In this document: positions 1 through 11,120 of the stretch, piece after piece
How positions within the stretch are numbered: position 1 is the first letter of the stretch
How the letters are laid out: every line of letters begins with the position of its first letter
Origin: Allacma fusca
Lineage: Eukaryota > Arthropoda > Collembola > Symphypleona > Sminthuridae
Reading direction: 5' to 3'
NCBI GenBank assembly: GCA_947179485.1
Contig: OX359249.1
Location: 6,324,001-6,388,000 of the forward strand
Length of the DNA: 64,000 nucleotides
Notes under the pieces: generated by a model
Told to the model about the DNA's origin: nothing
The model's input: the letters and a program-made list of their open reading frames with translations, nothing else
The model's database searches: none
Position numbers and translations under genes: made by a program

Positions 1-3000
1 CCAGTGGGAAAAGGGCCACTGATCGTTTAGAGGCTCTGATGGGGAAGCGACAAGAGCTGGAAGAAAATATGGACGAAATTAAAAATATGTTAACGTACAT
101 GTTCAAGTCCGTTTTTGTACATCGATACCGAGATACCCTTCCGGAAATTAGAGCGATTTGTATGGCTGAAATCGGTGTTTGGATGAAGAAATTTCATCAG
201 GTAATTACCTTAAATAATAATGTCAACGATTTTTCCAGGCTTGATTACATGTTTGCATTTCGTGAGATATAGCTTGTGAATACATTGGTGACGCTCTACT
301 AAATTAATTTGTGCTTTATTCAGAATTTCTTGGACGACTCATACTTGAAGTACATTGGATGGACTTTACACGACAAGGTAGGAGAGGTTCGCCTAAAATG
401 CCTGCAAGCTCTTCAGCCCTTATATGCCACGGAGGAACTTAAAGGAAAATTGGAATTGTTTACTAGTAAATTCAAAGATAGAATTGTCGCCATGACATTG
501 GATAAAGAGTACGATGTTGCTGTTCAAGCCGTTAAGCTGGTTATTTCCATTCATAAGTAAGTCATTCCTAAAATACTTTTGTTGGAGGTAGCACTTACAA
601 GTAGTAATTTCTGATTTCGATTTAATCCTGGATTTACTTGAATCAATAATATTTCATACTGTCTTCGTAGGTATCATCGAGAAATTTTGACGGATAAAGA
701 CTGCGAATTAGTGTATGAATTGGTCTACTCAAGCCATCGAGCTGTTGCTCAAGCTGCAGGAGAATTTTTGAATGAAAGATTGTTCGTGGTGGATGAAGGA
801 CTGGTTGAAAACCTCCGAACTGCACGAGGCAAGCAAAGGCTTCCGAATACACCCCTCATTCGAGATTTGGTTCAGTTCTTTATTGAATCCGAACTTCACG
901 AACACGGGGCTTACTTAGTGGATTCACTCATTGAGTCTAATCAGATGATGAAGGATTGGGAGTGCATGACAGACTTGCTCTTGGAGGATCCAGGACCCGC
1001 TGAAGAACCTTTGGATGACAAGCAGGAGACGTCTCTTATCGAAATTATGGTTTGTGCAGTACGACAGTGCGCTACTGGGGAACCACCAATTGGTAGAGGA
1101 CCAACCAGGAAGGTAATGTTTTAATACCAACTTATCTAATCAAGCTAGGTGTTATATTAATGCGTCGTATTAATATTTTTAAAGTATCAGTGCCGTAGTC
1201 GTATTCCAGAGTTGTTCCGATTATTGATCAGCTATTATTGTTTACCCCCGCAGATTCTATCGGCAAAAGAATTAAAACAAGTGAGTGATGACAAGTATCG
1301 TTTAACGGAGCACTTCATTCCAACTTTGCCGGCGCTCCTTACCAAGTACAAAGCGGACCCAGACAAAGTAGCAAACTTATTGGCCTTGCCTCAGTATTTT
1401 GATTTGGAAGTGTACACCACGTCTAGACAGGAAAAATCTTTAGAATTACTTCTGGAGCTGATTAAAGAAATCACAGAGCAGCATACAGATGTGGATGTTC
1501 TGGACGTTGCGGCAAAGACCTTGGAGATCATATGCTGTGATGATGCCAGAAAATCCAGCCGTACAGAAGTTGCCCTTATCAATGTCCTGGAATCTATTTG
1601 GACCAGAGTGTCCTCCGCCATTGAAGAATATGAAAGCTCATGCCTAGAAGGGGTTAGTCATCATAATTCGCTGCTCGTTTTTTTGTGCGTTTAAATGGTT
1701 AAAAGTAATATGTAATTTAGAGACTTACGAATCTACTATCATTGTTTGTTCCATAATTCAGAACGAACCAGACGAAGACGACATTTACAATTTGACAATG
1801 AGTCTTAGGAAAATTTCCGTTTTCCATGGCAGCCATAGCTTCGACAAGTGGGATGTTTGGGACAAGTTGTTCCGCATAATAAGAGAAACTTGCGATTTAC
1901 AGAGGTCGTACCCAGAAGATGTAAGATGAAGTTTTATTGTTTTCACAAACAAATAGAGCATGCGTTTGGGTTACGTAATTCAAAGAATTTGATTTGAGAT
2001 TATTCGATTTTTCAAATAAGTTTTAGTATTCAAAATGGTATTAGTACTGTGTATGTAATTGCAGGCAGATACATATATATATATATGATATAATATATCT
2101 TTCAGTGCATCGCTGTGTAGCATAAATTTATGGCTTATTTATTTTTGCGTTGTTTTTAACAGGCAGTCAAGTACGCAATATCCGCTTGCTACTTCGCTTT
2201 ACTGTGGGACTTAAAAAATATCCAAGAAAAGGGTGAACATGGTGTGTCCGGGACTGATGATGTTCCTAAGCTTCATCGCAAACTCAATGACTACATGTTA
2301 GCAATGAAGCACTTGGTGTCGAATAAATGTCACACTCCAGTTTTTAAGGAAGAGGGTTACACATCTATTTGTGATGCTTTAATAGTGTTTTGCCAGCAAC
2401 TAGCTAACCAGAAATGGATGGAGACGTTGGTATACGAGCCAGATGAGGAACTACAAGAACTCCTCAATGTTTTCATGCATGCAATGGTTTTTTGTGAAGA
2501 CCGCGACGGTGAGTTGAAACTTTTTTAGCTTATTTTGTTCTTAAAGATAGACAATACAGTGTGTCAACTTTTCTTTCCAATTAACTTTACAGAAGATCTG
2601 GATGAGCATGCTCGAATTGAAATGCTCCATAAGATGAGAAGCTATTTGGCACAATTTTGTAAACTGGTGGTGTACAATGTCATTCCTACTAAAGCAGCCG
2701 CAGATGTTTTTAAATTTTATGTTAAGGTACGCCAGATTATGGTCTGTGTCTGTATACAACAGAATATCTTTTTCCGTAAACGAGCAATGATTACTAATTC
2801 TTTTTCATTGTTCTTTAGCACTACAATGACTACGGAGATATAATCAAGGCAACGCTGGGAAAAGCTAGAGAAATTAACAAAGTCAACTGTGCCCTTACCA
2901 TGGTGATGAGTTTAACAAGACTTTTTAATGATCTCCCCAAAGTTTGCAATTGGATGGTGGATCGGCAAAGCGATGACTTCGTGGCTTTAAAAGTAGGGCC

Positions 3001-3784
3001 GTATTATTTAAGTTGTTATTAGTAGGGAAACTATGAATTACGATATTTGTTTGTACCTAATTCTTACAACAAATTGTGTATTATTTCATCATCCGAAATT
3101 TATCAAATCAGTATGTTTCATGGAATGTTAATGCTAATTCTTGTGTCGATAGGACTTAGCAAAACGCTTTGCGCTGTCTTTTGGTCTGGATGCTGTGAAG
3201 AATCGTGATGCTATTACAGCACTTCATCGGGAAGGTATTCTATTCTCAGTGAACCCTTTGGAAAATCCAAACGACCCCACAGGACCACCGCCGAATCTTG
3301 CATTCCTGGAAATTCTCAGTGAATTCACAAATAAGCTTCTTAAGCAGGATAAAAGAGTTGTGTAAGTGTGAAATTTTCTATTTTGGAAAATAAGGTATCA
3401 CTACCACATGTTCCTCAAACGCCGGAAAGTAAATGGTTATTTTTTATTATGCCAGTTTACAGTATTTGGATCACAGGGTTGGCTCAGCCACACCTTCAAG
3501 TCAAGGAAAAGACTGGCAGCCCTTGTATGCGTACAGAAACTCTCTTATGCATGGTGAGTCCGACCACCCACCACAGACAGCGAAAAGGGCATACACGCGA
3601 AAACGACAGGCAGTCGGTAAGTATTCACTAATTATGTGTGGTACCGAATTCATGTACTTGTGTCCTAAGTCTAATTTCTAAGGAGTTAAAACATTTTGCC
3701 CACCCTTTTTAACATTAAGATGTTGGATTGGTCTTAGATGAAGAGGATCATGAGGAAGACTTTCAAGGGGCCGAAATTGACTAA
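1..3784 (+). CDS. SA: Cohesin subunit stromalin (STAG/SA), 3' part, 11 exons visible
   Basis: Nuclear HEAT-repeat subunit of cohesin that binds the RAD21 kleisin and supports sister-chromatid cohesion. The window opens inside an exon; the N-terminal part (about 270 residues in animal homologues) lies to the left. Exons: 1-200, 324-556, 671-1112, 1254-1652, 1762-1920, 2163-2508, 2593-2726, 2819-2992, 3153-3361, 3456-3616, and 3720 (or 3738)-3784. All introns are GT-AG and keep frame. The stromalin conservative domain spans the first two exons ([16 protein letters not shown], then [14 protein letters not shown]). Later exons carry the family motifs [47 protein letters not shown] and YAYRNSL. 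After YRNSL only about 50 residues remain, ending in an acidic tail, far shorter than the C-terminal tail of vertebrate STAG proteins. The last exon has two in-frame acceptors 18 nt apart. The divergence and short tail would also fit a diverged insect paralogue. Identification is secure; paralogue assignment is not. Confidence 0.95.
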
Positions 3785-3807
3785 GCCAGATAAAAGAACG
3801 CCTGAAG

Positions 3808-3906
3808 AATAAATCTTACAACCTAAAATTGGTGTCTAGTGACCCCATATTTGTAATGCAGTTACATTATTATTATGTCTTTGATTTAACATATGATCTA
3901 AATAAA
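3808..3906 (+). terminator. Poly(A) signals of the stromalin gene
   Basis: AATAAA occurs at 3808-3813, 24 nt after the stop, and again at 3901-3906. Either could direct cleavage. Beyond them, 3910-4380 shows no gene or repeat that I can recognise. Confidence 0.55.
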
Positions 3907-4393
3907 TTTTTAGCTTTCCGTGACGTTTTCCAACACTAGCTTGGCAACTCTTTTGTCGCATTAGATCTATAGTGTTTTAATGATGATAGGAATTCTTCAA
4001 TGATCAAGGTCATCATTCATAGTGCTCTAAAAATCTTGTTATACCAATGTGTTAAAGAACCTTTGGGTTTAAGTGAATAGCATCATGAATCAAGTCCATA
4101 CCATTTGCATTTCATAAAAATATTGTTAACATTTAATCAGATTGTCTTAAACAAATGCAAGTCAAGTCGGTTTTTAAAATGTCAATTTTGCTTGATTTTT
4201 ATTCTTAAACAGAAATTCCTTTTTGTGAAGCTAATCTGTAGGATATTTTATGGATTTTCCAGTGAATTATCCTATAGGAATCTACGCTGAGAATTGTGGT
4301 CATCAAATGAAAAGACGGGGCGAGGATGGGGAACTTCCGCTTAAGGAGCGTAATTATTAAAGATATTATGAAGTAGGTAGGGCTTCTGATCGG

Positions 4394-4510
4394 GTCGGGA
4401 CGTCCCGACGGTTTCGGGACGGGAATGGGATAGATATGGTATAAATTGTGGAGTATGTCTATTATTTATGTGTGTTTTTGTTCGGGACAAAATTATTGAA
4501 ATATTGTCCC
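4394..4510. repeat. Palindrome plus GGGACAA hairpin (repeat fragment)
   Basis: A perfect 16-bp palindrome, GTCGGGACGTCCCGAC, lies at 4394-4409 and is followed by more CGGGAC units. A GGGACAA (4484-4490) / TTGTCCC (4504-4510) hairpin follows. Similar hairpins occur near 31310 and 43590, so this is probably a fragment of a dispersed repeat. Ends and target duplication were not found. Confidence 0.45.
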
Positions 4511-4528
4511 CGTGTTATTTCGGGAAAC

Positions 4529-4840
4529 TTATTTTGTTATATAATTTGAAAGGACTTTCACAGAAATACCTTTCTCAGCAGAACAACTTGATGACCCGGG
4601 ATCAATAATGCTCTTGTTCGCATTAAGGAAAACCAATGCCGGGTTTCGGTTCTTTGATGGGATTTCATGTTGGGAATTCAGTCGAAAATCTTCTATACGC
4701 TCCCGGGTCAAATGCCCTCTGACGTGGCATTGGATTCGCGTTGCTTCGTGATATTTTTCTTGATAGTCACCGTCGGGAGAAGCATAGTCACATTCAGGTG
4801 TTTCTGGCTTCTGGTGAGGGCAGCATAAACTTTCAGGCAT
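4529..4840 (-). CDS. IQ-motif-bearing ORF fragment, unrecognised
   Basis: An open frame of 103 codons contains a good IQ motif (IQCHVRGHLTRER), the calmodulin or myosin light-chain binding signature, preceded by a charged helix-like stretch. About 200 bp upstream on the same strand is a second open stretch rich in K/R and D/E (ETFASPSSKRDRKRRLSDND, about 4980-5080) that could be a separate exon. I cannot place splice sites that join them. It could be the last exon of a host gene, a pseudogene, or chance. The IQ motif is seen directly; the protein family is unknown. Confidence 0.3.
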   Translation of the reverse strand: MPESLCCPHQKPETPECDYASPDGDYQEKYHEATRIQCHVRGHLTRERIEDFRLNSQHEIPSKNRNPALVFLNANKSIIDPGSSSCSAEKGISVKVLSNYITK

Positions 4841-5648
4841 TTCCCCTCTCCATTTCCAACAGCCCTTTGGCAGTTTTTATATTCTCTTGAGTTTCGTTTG
4901 GAAAGCTTCCTGAATACATTCTTGGTAAATAAATTACAGTGGTGATCATTCAGGTTTAGCATTCTGATATTAAATTATTGGTTTTTGGAGTGGAGTACTT
5001 TTGCTGCTTCTTTGTCGTTGTCACTGAGACGCCGTTTGCGATCCCTTTTGGAACTCGGACTTGCAAATGTTTCTTCGAACGTGCATATTTTTTGTAATTA
5101 AATAGTTGTGCAGTAGTATTTACTTGACAATCAATTTATTTGCTTATTATATTGTTACTTACGAATGTGTAAAGCATGGCTTTAAAAATACTGTATCCGT
5201 TCATTACTTCTCTTTTCTGGAGCCCCTCTTTTTCGACATAATTGTAAAATTTTGGAAACAGATCTTCTGGAAAGTTTTTGAGGCATTCATTTTCTAGAAA
5301 TGGTGTGCTGTCATTAGTTACATTTGGTGGAAACTATCTTCAATGAAATTATTGGGGTAGCCATCCACTGGTATCGATGATGATAATGGCCGCTTAAAGT
5401 GATAGAGAATTCATACTCAAGGTGTTAAAAATAAAAATAAAATAGACCATAGACATACAAATAGACATCTTTGAAGGTGTTAGGTGTTGTAACCGAAATT
5501 GTGAAACTACAGATAGGTTGGGATGTCGGGAAATGATACTTCCCTATTAGACCAATTTTTTGTAAAATTTTGTAGAAGAAAAAAGATAATTAATTATCAC
5601 ATAAAATTTTACCAGTCAACAATTGGCGAATTGTTGGAAGTGACCGTT

Positions 5649-5706
5649 GGGGCAACATTGGGCCAGCGTTGGTCCACAATTGCCAACGCTGGCCCAATGT
5701 TGCCCC
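5649..5706. repeat. Perfect 24-bp inverted repeat (hairpin), repeat fragment
   Basis: Arms 5649-5672 and 5683-5706 are perfectly complementary over 24 bp around a 10-bp centre, and the arm contains CATTGGGCCAGCGTTGG. Related TTGGC/CCAATGTTGG words recur to about 5815. The region is a repeat rather than coding. 5100-5640 and 5820-6100 hold nothing I recognise. Confidence 0.75.
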
Positions 5707-6102
5707 AGCCATTTCCAAAGAATCATTAACTATACTCAAAGTTCAAGTTGTTCTAAGATGAACAATTTTTAATGTTGGCGAAATGTTGGCCCATGGTAAC
5801 AATTGTTGGCTGGGTTGATTTTCATGATTGTTTTCAGGGGAGATAGAGAATATACACCCTTTTCCATTTAATTTCCCTACTACTGTATAAAAAATGCAAA
5901 ACTTCGTGACTCTCTGGAAGTATTTAGCGTAGAACGAAGTGCAATATCGTCGTTGTAGGGATCAAATTTTAATTTTAATTTACGGGTTTTCAAAATTTTG
6001 ATCGGGAAACTAATTGTCCTGAGATGAAGTGTTTAGATAAATTTTTAGAAATCTAATTCATTTAAACTGGTGTTCAAAATTTCGAAAACCCGGATTTCGG
6101 GT

Positions 6103-7947
6103 CGAGTCTGTTTTTTTGAGAACGGCCCATAGTGAAACATTTTTTTGAAACATGTACATATAATGTACATATATACAGTGTAAATAGTGTGGGTAATATT
6201 GAGGGCAAATATGAATGGTCTACAGCCAACCAATCCCGATTTATTTAAAAAACAATTTGGAACTAGTTGAGCTACGACACGGTCCCAAGGAATGGTGCGT
6301 GATAGAGCTTAGTATTTACATCTAAGGCGCTGCCCGTGTATTACGTGGGCCGCAACTTCCTTTCGTCTACAACAGCTACCCCTCCCCAGGAGTGTACTAA
6401 TGCGGGGTAAATGGTCCCTTTGTGCCCCCATAGTTTACCGCCTGGGTCGTACTGATTTATTTTTATACAAATCCTTCCGAGATTTAACAGGGTTAATGTC
6501 ATACTTCGGAACTTAAAATGTGCACAACGCCTTACATATGTATGTATATAAATTACCCGCTTCGGATTTCCTCTGATTCGACTGCCGGCAGACGCAAAAA
6601 AACGCTTTTTCAAAATTTTACAGTACATTGTTTATGCTTCTCTTGAGTTAGGTTTTCAAAAAAGCGTTTTTTTGCGTCTGCCGGCAGCAGTGATGCGCCC
6701 GTTACGTTACTTTTACCCAACAATAACGGAATAACGCCGTTTTTAACGTAACGGCCTATATTTGGAGCAGGCAATAACGAAACGGTAACGGAACTAGGGT
6801 GTGCTAAACATTTATCGAAATAACTATAGCGTTCCAGCGTGTGTAAACAGAAAACGATATTGTAACGTAACGCAACGCTAGCAAATAAATATGAGTATGT
6901 ACATATTTATTTTTTCATTGCGCATTGGTATCTATTATTGGCTTTGCTTGGAGTAACCAAGCATGCAAATAAACGGGGGAATTATTAACAACTTGAGTTG
7001 GATGTGGAAACCCTGATCCCCGAGCATCATTTATGTACGTTATTGAAAACATGGCAAATTTCAATAGGAAGTTTTTGACCCTTTATTTTGCTTAATCCAC
7101 GCGCTTTTGCTCACTAAAAACGATGTGTGATACGATGTGTGGTACGAATAAAGTTTTGGTTCTAACGAAGTTTTTAGTAGATAAGAACTAACCATGGAGA
7201 ATACTGCTGCTAGTAAAAGGAGAAAAATTTTGAAAAAAGGACAAATGTTGAGATTACCACACCGGGTAGTCGGGAGTCGGGTTGCGGATCACATTGCTGG
7301 TGAATCAAGAACTTAGAAACTGTATGTTGCCTTTTCGCTACATTTTCTGCATACCAGGTACGTCGGGCAACACTAGTTGTTTGACATTTTAGTTTATAAC
7401 GAGCGGACAATAATAGTAACGATAACGGAAAGTAACGGCTATTTTATATTTTTTAATGGTAACCAAAATTAACGCTGGAGTATTACCGTTGTCTAGTAGT
7501 AACGGAACGGTAACGCTGAATTTTTCATACGATATTTAATAATGTAATGATAATTAACGACAATTTTAAAACCTATCGTAATAGTGTAACGTAACGAAAC
7601 TGTGGATGCGCATCTCTGGCCGGCAGTCAAAACAAATTCCGAAATTTCATAAATGTGCATGTGATTTTTTGAAAAAAATCAATTTTGATTCTACCATGCG
7701 GAAAAAATCATGAGTGTAGTAGTAGTTAGTTGTGCAATATATTTGAGATAGCCCATTTTTTAATATTCAAATTGGTAAGGTTGTAATAAATTATATCATT
7801 TTCCGGGTTTTTGACCTTCCTATCTTGATTTAGATTTAAAAAATTTCTTGGAATTTTTTTCATCTGATTCTGCATCTGATAGGCCAATGTAAAAGTTTTA
7901 AAAAAATCGTGATTTTTACGGTGGGCGTTTTCAAAAAAACAGACTCG
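6103..7947. mobile_element. Composite inverted-repeat element with central hairpin and nested MITE
   Basis: Outer arms 6103-6130 and 7921-7947 match as inverted repeats around CGAGTCTGTTTTTTTGA. A second, 29-bp inverted repeat (6582-6610 with 6659-6687, core CTGCCGGCAGACGC) sits inside around a 48-bp loop. Its right arm is cut by the hAT-type MITE at 6688-7618 and resumes with TC at 7627. No transposase ORF is visible. The structure fits a non-autonomous foldback-like element, but the outer target duplication was not resolved. Confidence 0.5.
6688..7618. mobile_element. hAT-type MITE 1 (931 bp), TSD GCCGGCAG
   Basis: The ends are inverted: CAGTGATGCGC on the left and CAGAGATGCGC on the right (reverse complement). 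The flanks 6680-6687 and 7619-7626 are both GCCGGCAG, an exact 8-bp target duplication as made by hAT transposases. The interior is rich in scattered TAACGG/CGTTAC words, and there is no transposase ORF, so it is non-autonomous. Confidence 0.85.
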
Positions 7948-8348
7948 GTCGTAAAAATGTAATTAATTAACTCGAAAAATTTAAATAATTGTTGAATGAG
8001 TTGATTTACCTCCATCACTAACACCTCACTTAAAAGGTACTTATGTGCTCTAAGCTCAAATCATGTCAACTGGAATTTCGAAATCCTAGTCCAAGTTTTG
8101 GCGGGATATTCAAAATCACCAAAATTTTAAATTGGTTTGAAAAAAATATTAAGTCAACATTTGATACATATGGGGATTTGGGATTTATACAGCCTTCTAA
8201 ATTGTTTTTGCCTCCCCTGATTTCTAAAATTATTTCGATTTCTAAACCATAGGAAATACCTGCACGAGCTTAGTTCCGAAAAGTCCAAGAATGTCTTTAC
8301 AGCACTGCAGAAATAGTATAGTCAGACTACACGAGGAAGTGGGAGACC

Positions 8349-8509
8349 TGACTAGACTAGCTCTCAGGATTTTCATAAAGATTACTTTCACTTGACTAGG
8401 AAGCACTGAATATCGTGAACAATTGACTTGACTAGACTAGGCTGCATTATAAATTATATTGATTAACTTGACTTGACTAGGTGAACAACGTACATGACCT
8501 GGTCTAGGC
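8349..8509. repeat. Cluster of CTTGACTAG-type words
   Basis: GACTAGACTAG, CTTGACTAGG, TTGACTTGACTAGACTAGG, AACTTGACTTGACTAGG and GACCTGGTCTAGG occur within 160 bp, directly against the truncated end of gypsy copy 1. Spacing is irregular, so this is not a simple tandem repeat. 7960-8340 contains nothing else that I recognise. Confidence 0.4.
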
Positions 8510-8514
8510 AATTT

Positions 8515-8890
8515 GTAAATGCCCCCGCCATGTGCATTAGCATGGGTCTCCTCCAATTCACACTTAGAAGGTTTGAGAGTTAATCCCGATTCTACAATAC
8601 GCTGGAGAACTTGGGCAATATGGGACAAATGATCTTCAAAGGATTTGGAATAAACGCAAATGTCATCCAAGAAACAAATACCTATAGACCTTTTAAGGGA
8701 TCCTAGTATTTTGTTCAAAAAGTAAATGTGCCACTGGGGGTTACGAATCCTGAATATTCTTTAACTCTAACTGATTTTTTAATTTGATGAAAGGCTGATA
8801 CGAAATCTAATTTGGAAATAAATTGGAAACCTGAAAGAGCATCAAAGATAGTATCTTGACGATCTAAGACAAAACAGGACTTCTTGCACA
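8515..8890 (-). pseudogene. Reverse transcriptase fragment of gypsy copy 1
   Basis: It contains the RT catalytic stretch FLDDICVYSKSFEDH and ends abruptly after LTLKPSKCE, where non-element sequence begins. Upstream it is joined to the protease region by a deletion. Confidence 0.8.
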
Positions 8891-9016
8891 AAACAATAAG
8901 GAATTAAAATATTACTTTTAAATTGAACTTGTCAAAAAGGGAGAAATACAGCATTATCACAACTGGAATAAGTTGAAGAAGCTGGGATTTTAACTGTAGA
9001 TGAGAGAGAGAGATCT

Positions 9017-9691
9017 CTATAGGATAAATTGTTTGAAGATAAGCATTAGGTAAAGAAGTCTGTGGTTGGGAGTTAACAGGAATGGTTCCGTCTGGGTAAA
9101 ATAATCAAGGGTATTGTTATTAATAGCAGCCTTAATAACCGCAGTATCTGAATTTAAAGAACAATTACAAGGAGTATTTAAAATATCTATAGATGAAGGG
9201 AAAGTCAATAAATTAATACCGCAATTAATTGTAGCTTTATTTAAATGTAAGAAGTCATACCCTATAATTACAGGATAGGAAGTGTTGGGGTCAATTAAGA
9301 ATTTTCATAACGTAAAATAATTATTTATTAAGACCGGGAGTTCAACTCTATAATTACTAAATTCTGGTCGGACTTAACTGCGAGACAGATATTAATAGGA
9401 TTGTCTAAAGGGGTAGCAGTACTTTGGGCAGTAAGAGGCAGGGTTTTAAAGAAATCGAGACTTATCACACACACTGCCTCTCCATAATCTATCATAGCTT
9501 CCCTATTCAGAAAGGCTATAGTAATGGGTAAACACAGTAACCTAGGATTAATTAGAGTAGCAGCTAAATCATAAATTTCTCCTAAATCAGAATAATAAGA
9601 ACTCATAAATGAAAGAATCAATGGAATTAAAGTAAAGCGGGGTTTATAGAAGGAACAATGACCTCAGCCTGGTTAACCCGTAATTCCACAC
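9017..9691 (-). pseudogene. Protease region of gypsy copy 1
   Basis: It corresponds to the retropepsin region of copy 2. The active-site triplet DSG reads DYG here (MIDYGEAVCVIS), which would abolish aspartic protease activity, and the frame is broken between the two open pieces at 9328-9621 and 9017-9208. Confidence 0.75.
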
Positions 9692-10613
9692 TTATTGGTT
9701 TAACTGCTGATGCCGGGAATTATTATTCTGAGACATCAGAGAAGAAATAGGAGGGTTAGCCTGAGCCCTGTTGGACCGAGGCCTCTCCGAAGGATCACGC
9801 CAGTTATGAGAGCCACCTTGAGTGTTGTTCCTAAGGAATGGAAGTTCATGACGTTGTACGAAATTCTGGGCTTGGAACCTAGGCATATAATCATTTTTCA
9901 CGGCGTGACAATTTCTCATGATGTGACCCTCACGATTACAGTAAGCACAAAGCAACTTGGGTATACTTGTGATGTGGGAAGGGGTGGAGGAGTAATATGA
10001 GGATTGTACAATTCCGAATGCGTAAGGGAATTGCAGGCTGGAATTGGAACTGTAGGTTTAGAGAAGAGTACAAAGTTGGGATCCTCACTGTTGTACTTTA
10101 ATTCCCCGAGGAAGTCATGAACTGTACCAGTAGACACAATGGTCCTACGAATAGTATGGGATAGCTGGGTAGGGAGACCCTTGAGCAGATAACGCAACTG
10201 ATCATCATCTCTCATATCAGGGTTCATCCTCCGAAAGAGACTTAACATGTAAGTAACATAATAAATAGGGTCCTCACTACCAAATCTAAAATTACAGGAC
10301 TTATTCAGTTTCTTAGCTATACGGGAATCATCTTCTTCAGGGAAATAATTAGTTGGGCCTACTTAAATTTATTATAAAGGGCCCTGGATGACAGAGCACT
10401 AAGGGTTGCGGTATACAGATGAGAGTAGCAGATCCACCAACTACTGGCAGTACCCACCAATACTTTACCGATGTTACGTAAACACCAGAACTCATCCAAT
10501 CTATAATGGAGAGCTATTTCCTCAAAGTAGGACAACAATGCTTGGGCTGAGGATTTCCCATCATAAGTGGGGAGATCCTTAAAGATTTGGGATACCGAAA
10601 TATTGTACGCCAT
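9692..10613 (-). pseudogene. Gag of Ty3/gypsy copy 1, frameshifted
   Basis: Gag makes the particle shell and binds RNA. The frame starts MAYNISVSQIFKDLPTYDG at 10613 and ends LNQ-stop at 9692. The CCHC knuckle CAYCNREGHIMRNC is intact. Breaks lie near 10360-10250 and near 9950, so the protein is in three pieces. The last codons contain the slippery heptamer also seen in copies 2 and 3 (9698-9704). Confidence 0.85.
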
Positions 10614-10900
10614 AATAATTATAATCAAGTCAGATATTCAAATTAAAATAATTGCAATATTTAATAATTATTGTAATTGAGAGGTTGGATGCTAGCTGAC
10701 CACTGTGTAAATGTGTATGTAGGAATTAGTTCTGTTAATTAAACCCCAAATAATAATAAATAATAATCAAACCTGATACCACTCGCTTGGCTTAGAGTAG
10801 GCACAGGTAACACACAACTGCCACCAAGGTACAGTATGAGATATGAGAAAGGAGTAGGAATCACATAAATATTACAAAATCAATAAATACCTTCAATCAG

Positions 10901-11120
10901 TCACAGGTCAGGTCGGGTTTTTAAAAACCTTGATAAATCCTCCGAAATAAGGATTGGGATCCTCCTAGGAAGTCTACGACTGTCAACAGTTACAGTACGA
11001 GCCTGGTCATTAATAGTTGTTATGATAATTCTAAAATAAATAAACACAGTTATATGTTAGTTCAATTTCCAGATGAAATTCCCATTCAATCTCCAAATTA
11101 TTTAAATCCAAATTATTCAT
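10901..11120 (-). pseudogene. Pre-gag ORF (ORF0) of gypsy copy 1, frameshifted
   Basis: It starts MNNLDLNN and ends in SEDLSRFLK followed by RPDL and a stop. It aligns through its length with the intact ORF0 of copy 2. A one-nucleotide shift in the middle (length 220 nt) interrupts the frame. A donor-like GTATTT follows about 10 nt after the stop. The function is unknown; it resembles no gag, env or accessory protein that I know. Confidence 0.55.

Noticed and set aside
5523-5729. ORF of 68 codons over the palindrome
   Set aside because: The protein is a translation of the inverted repeat; no independent support.
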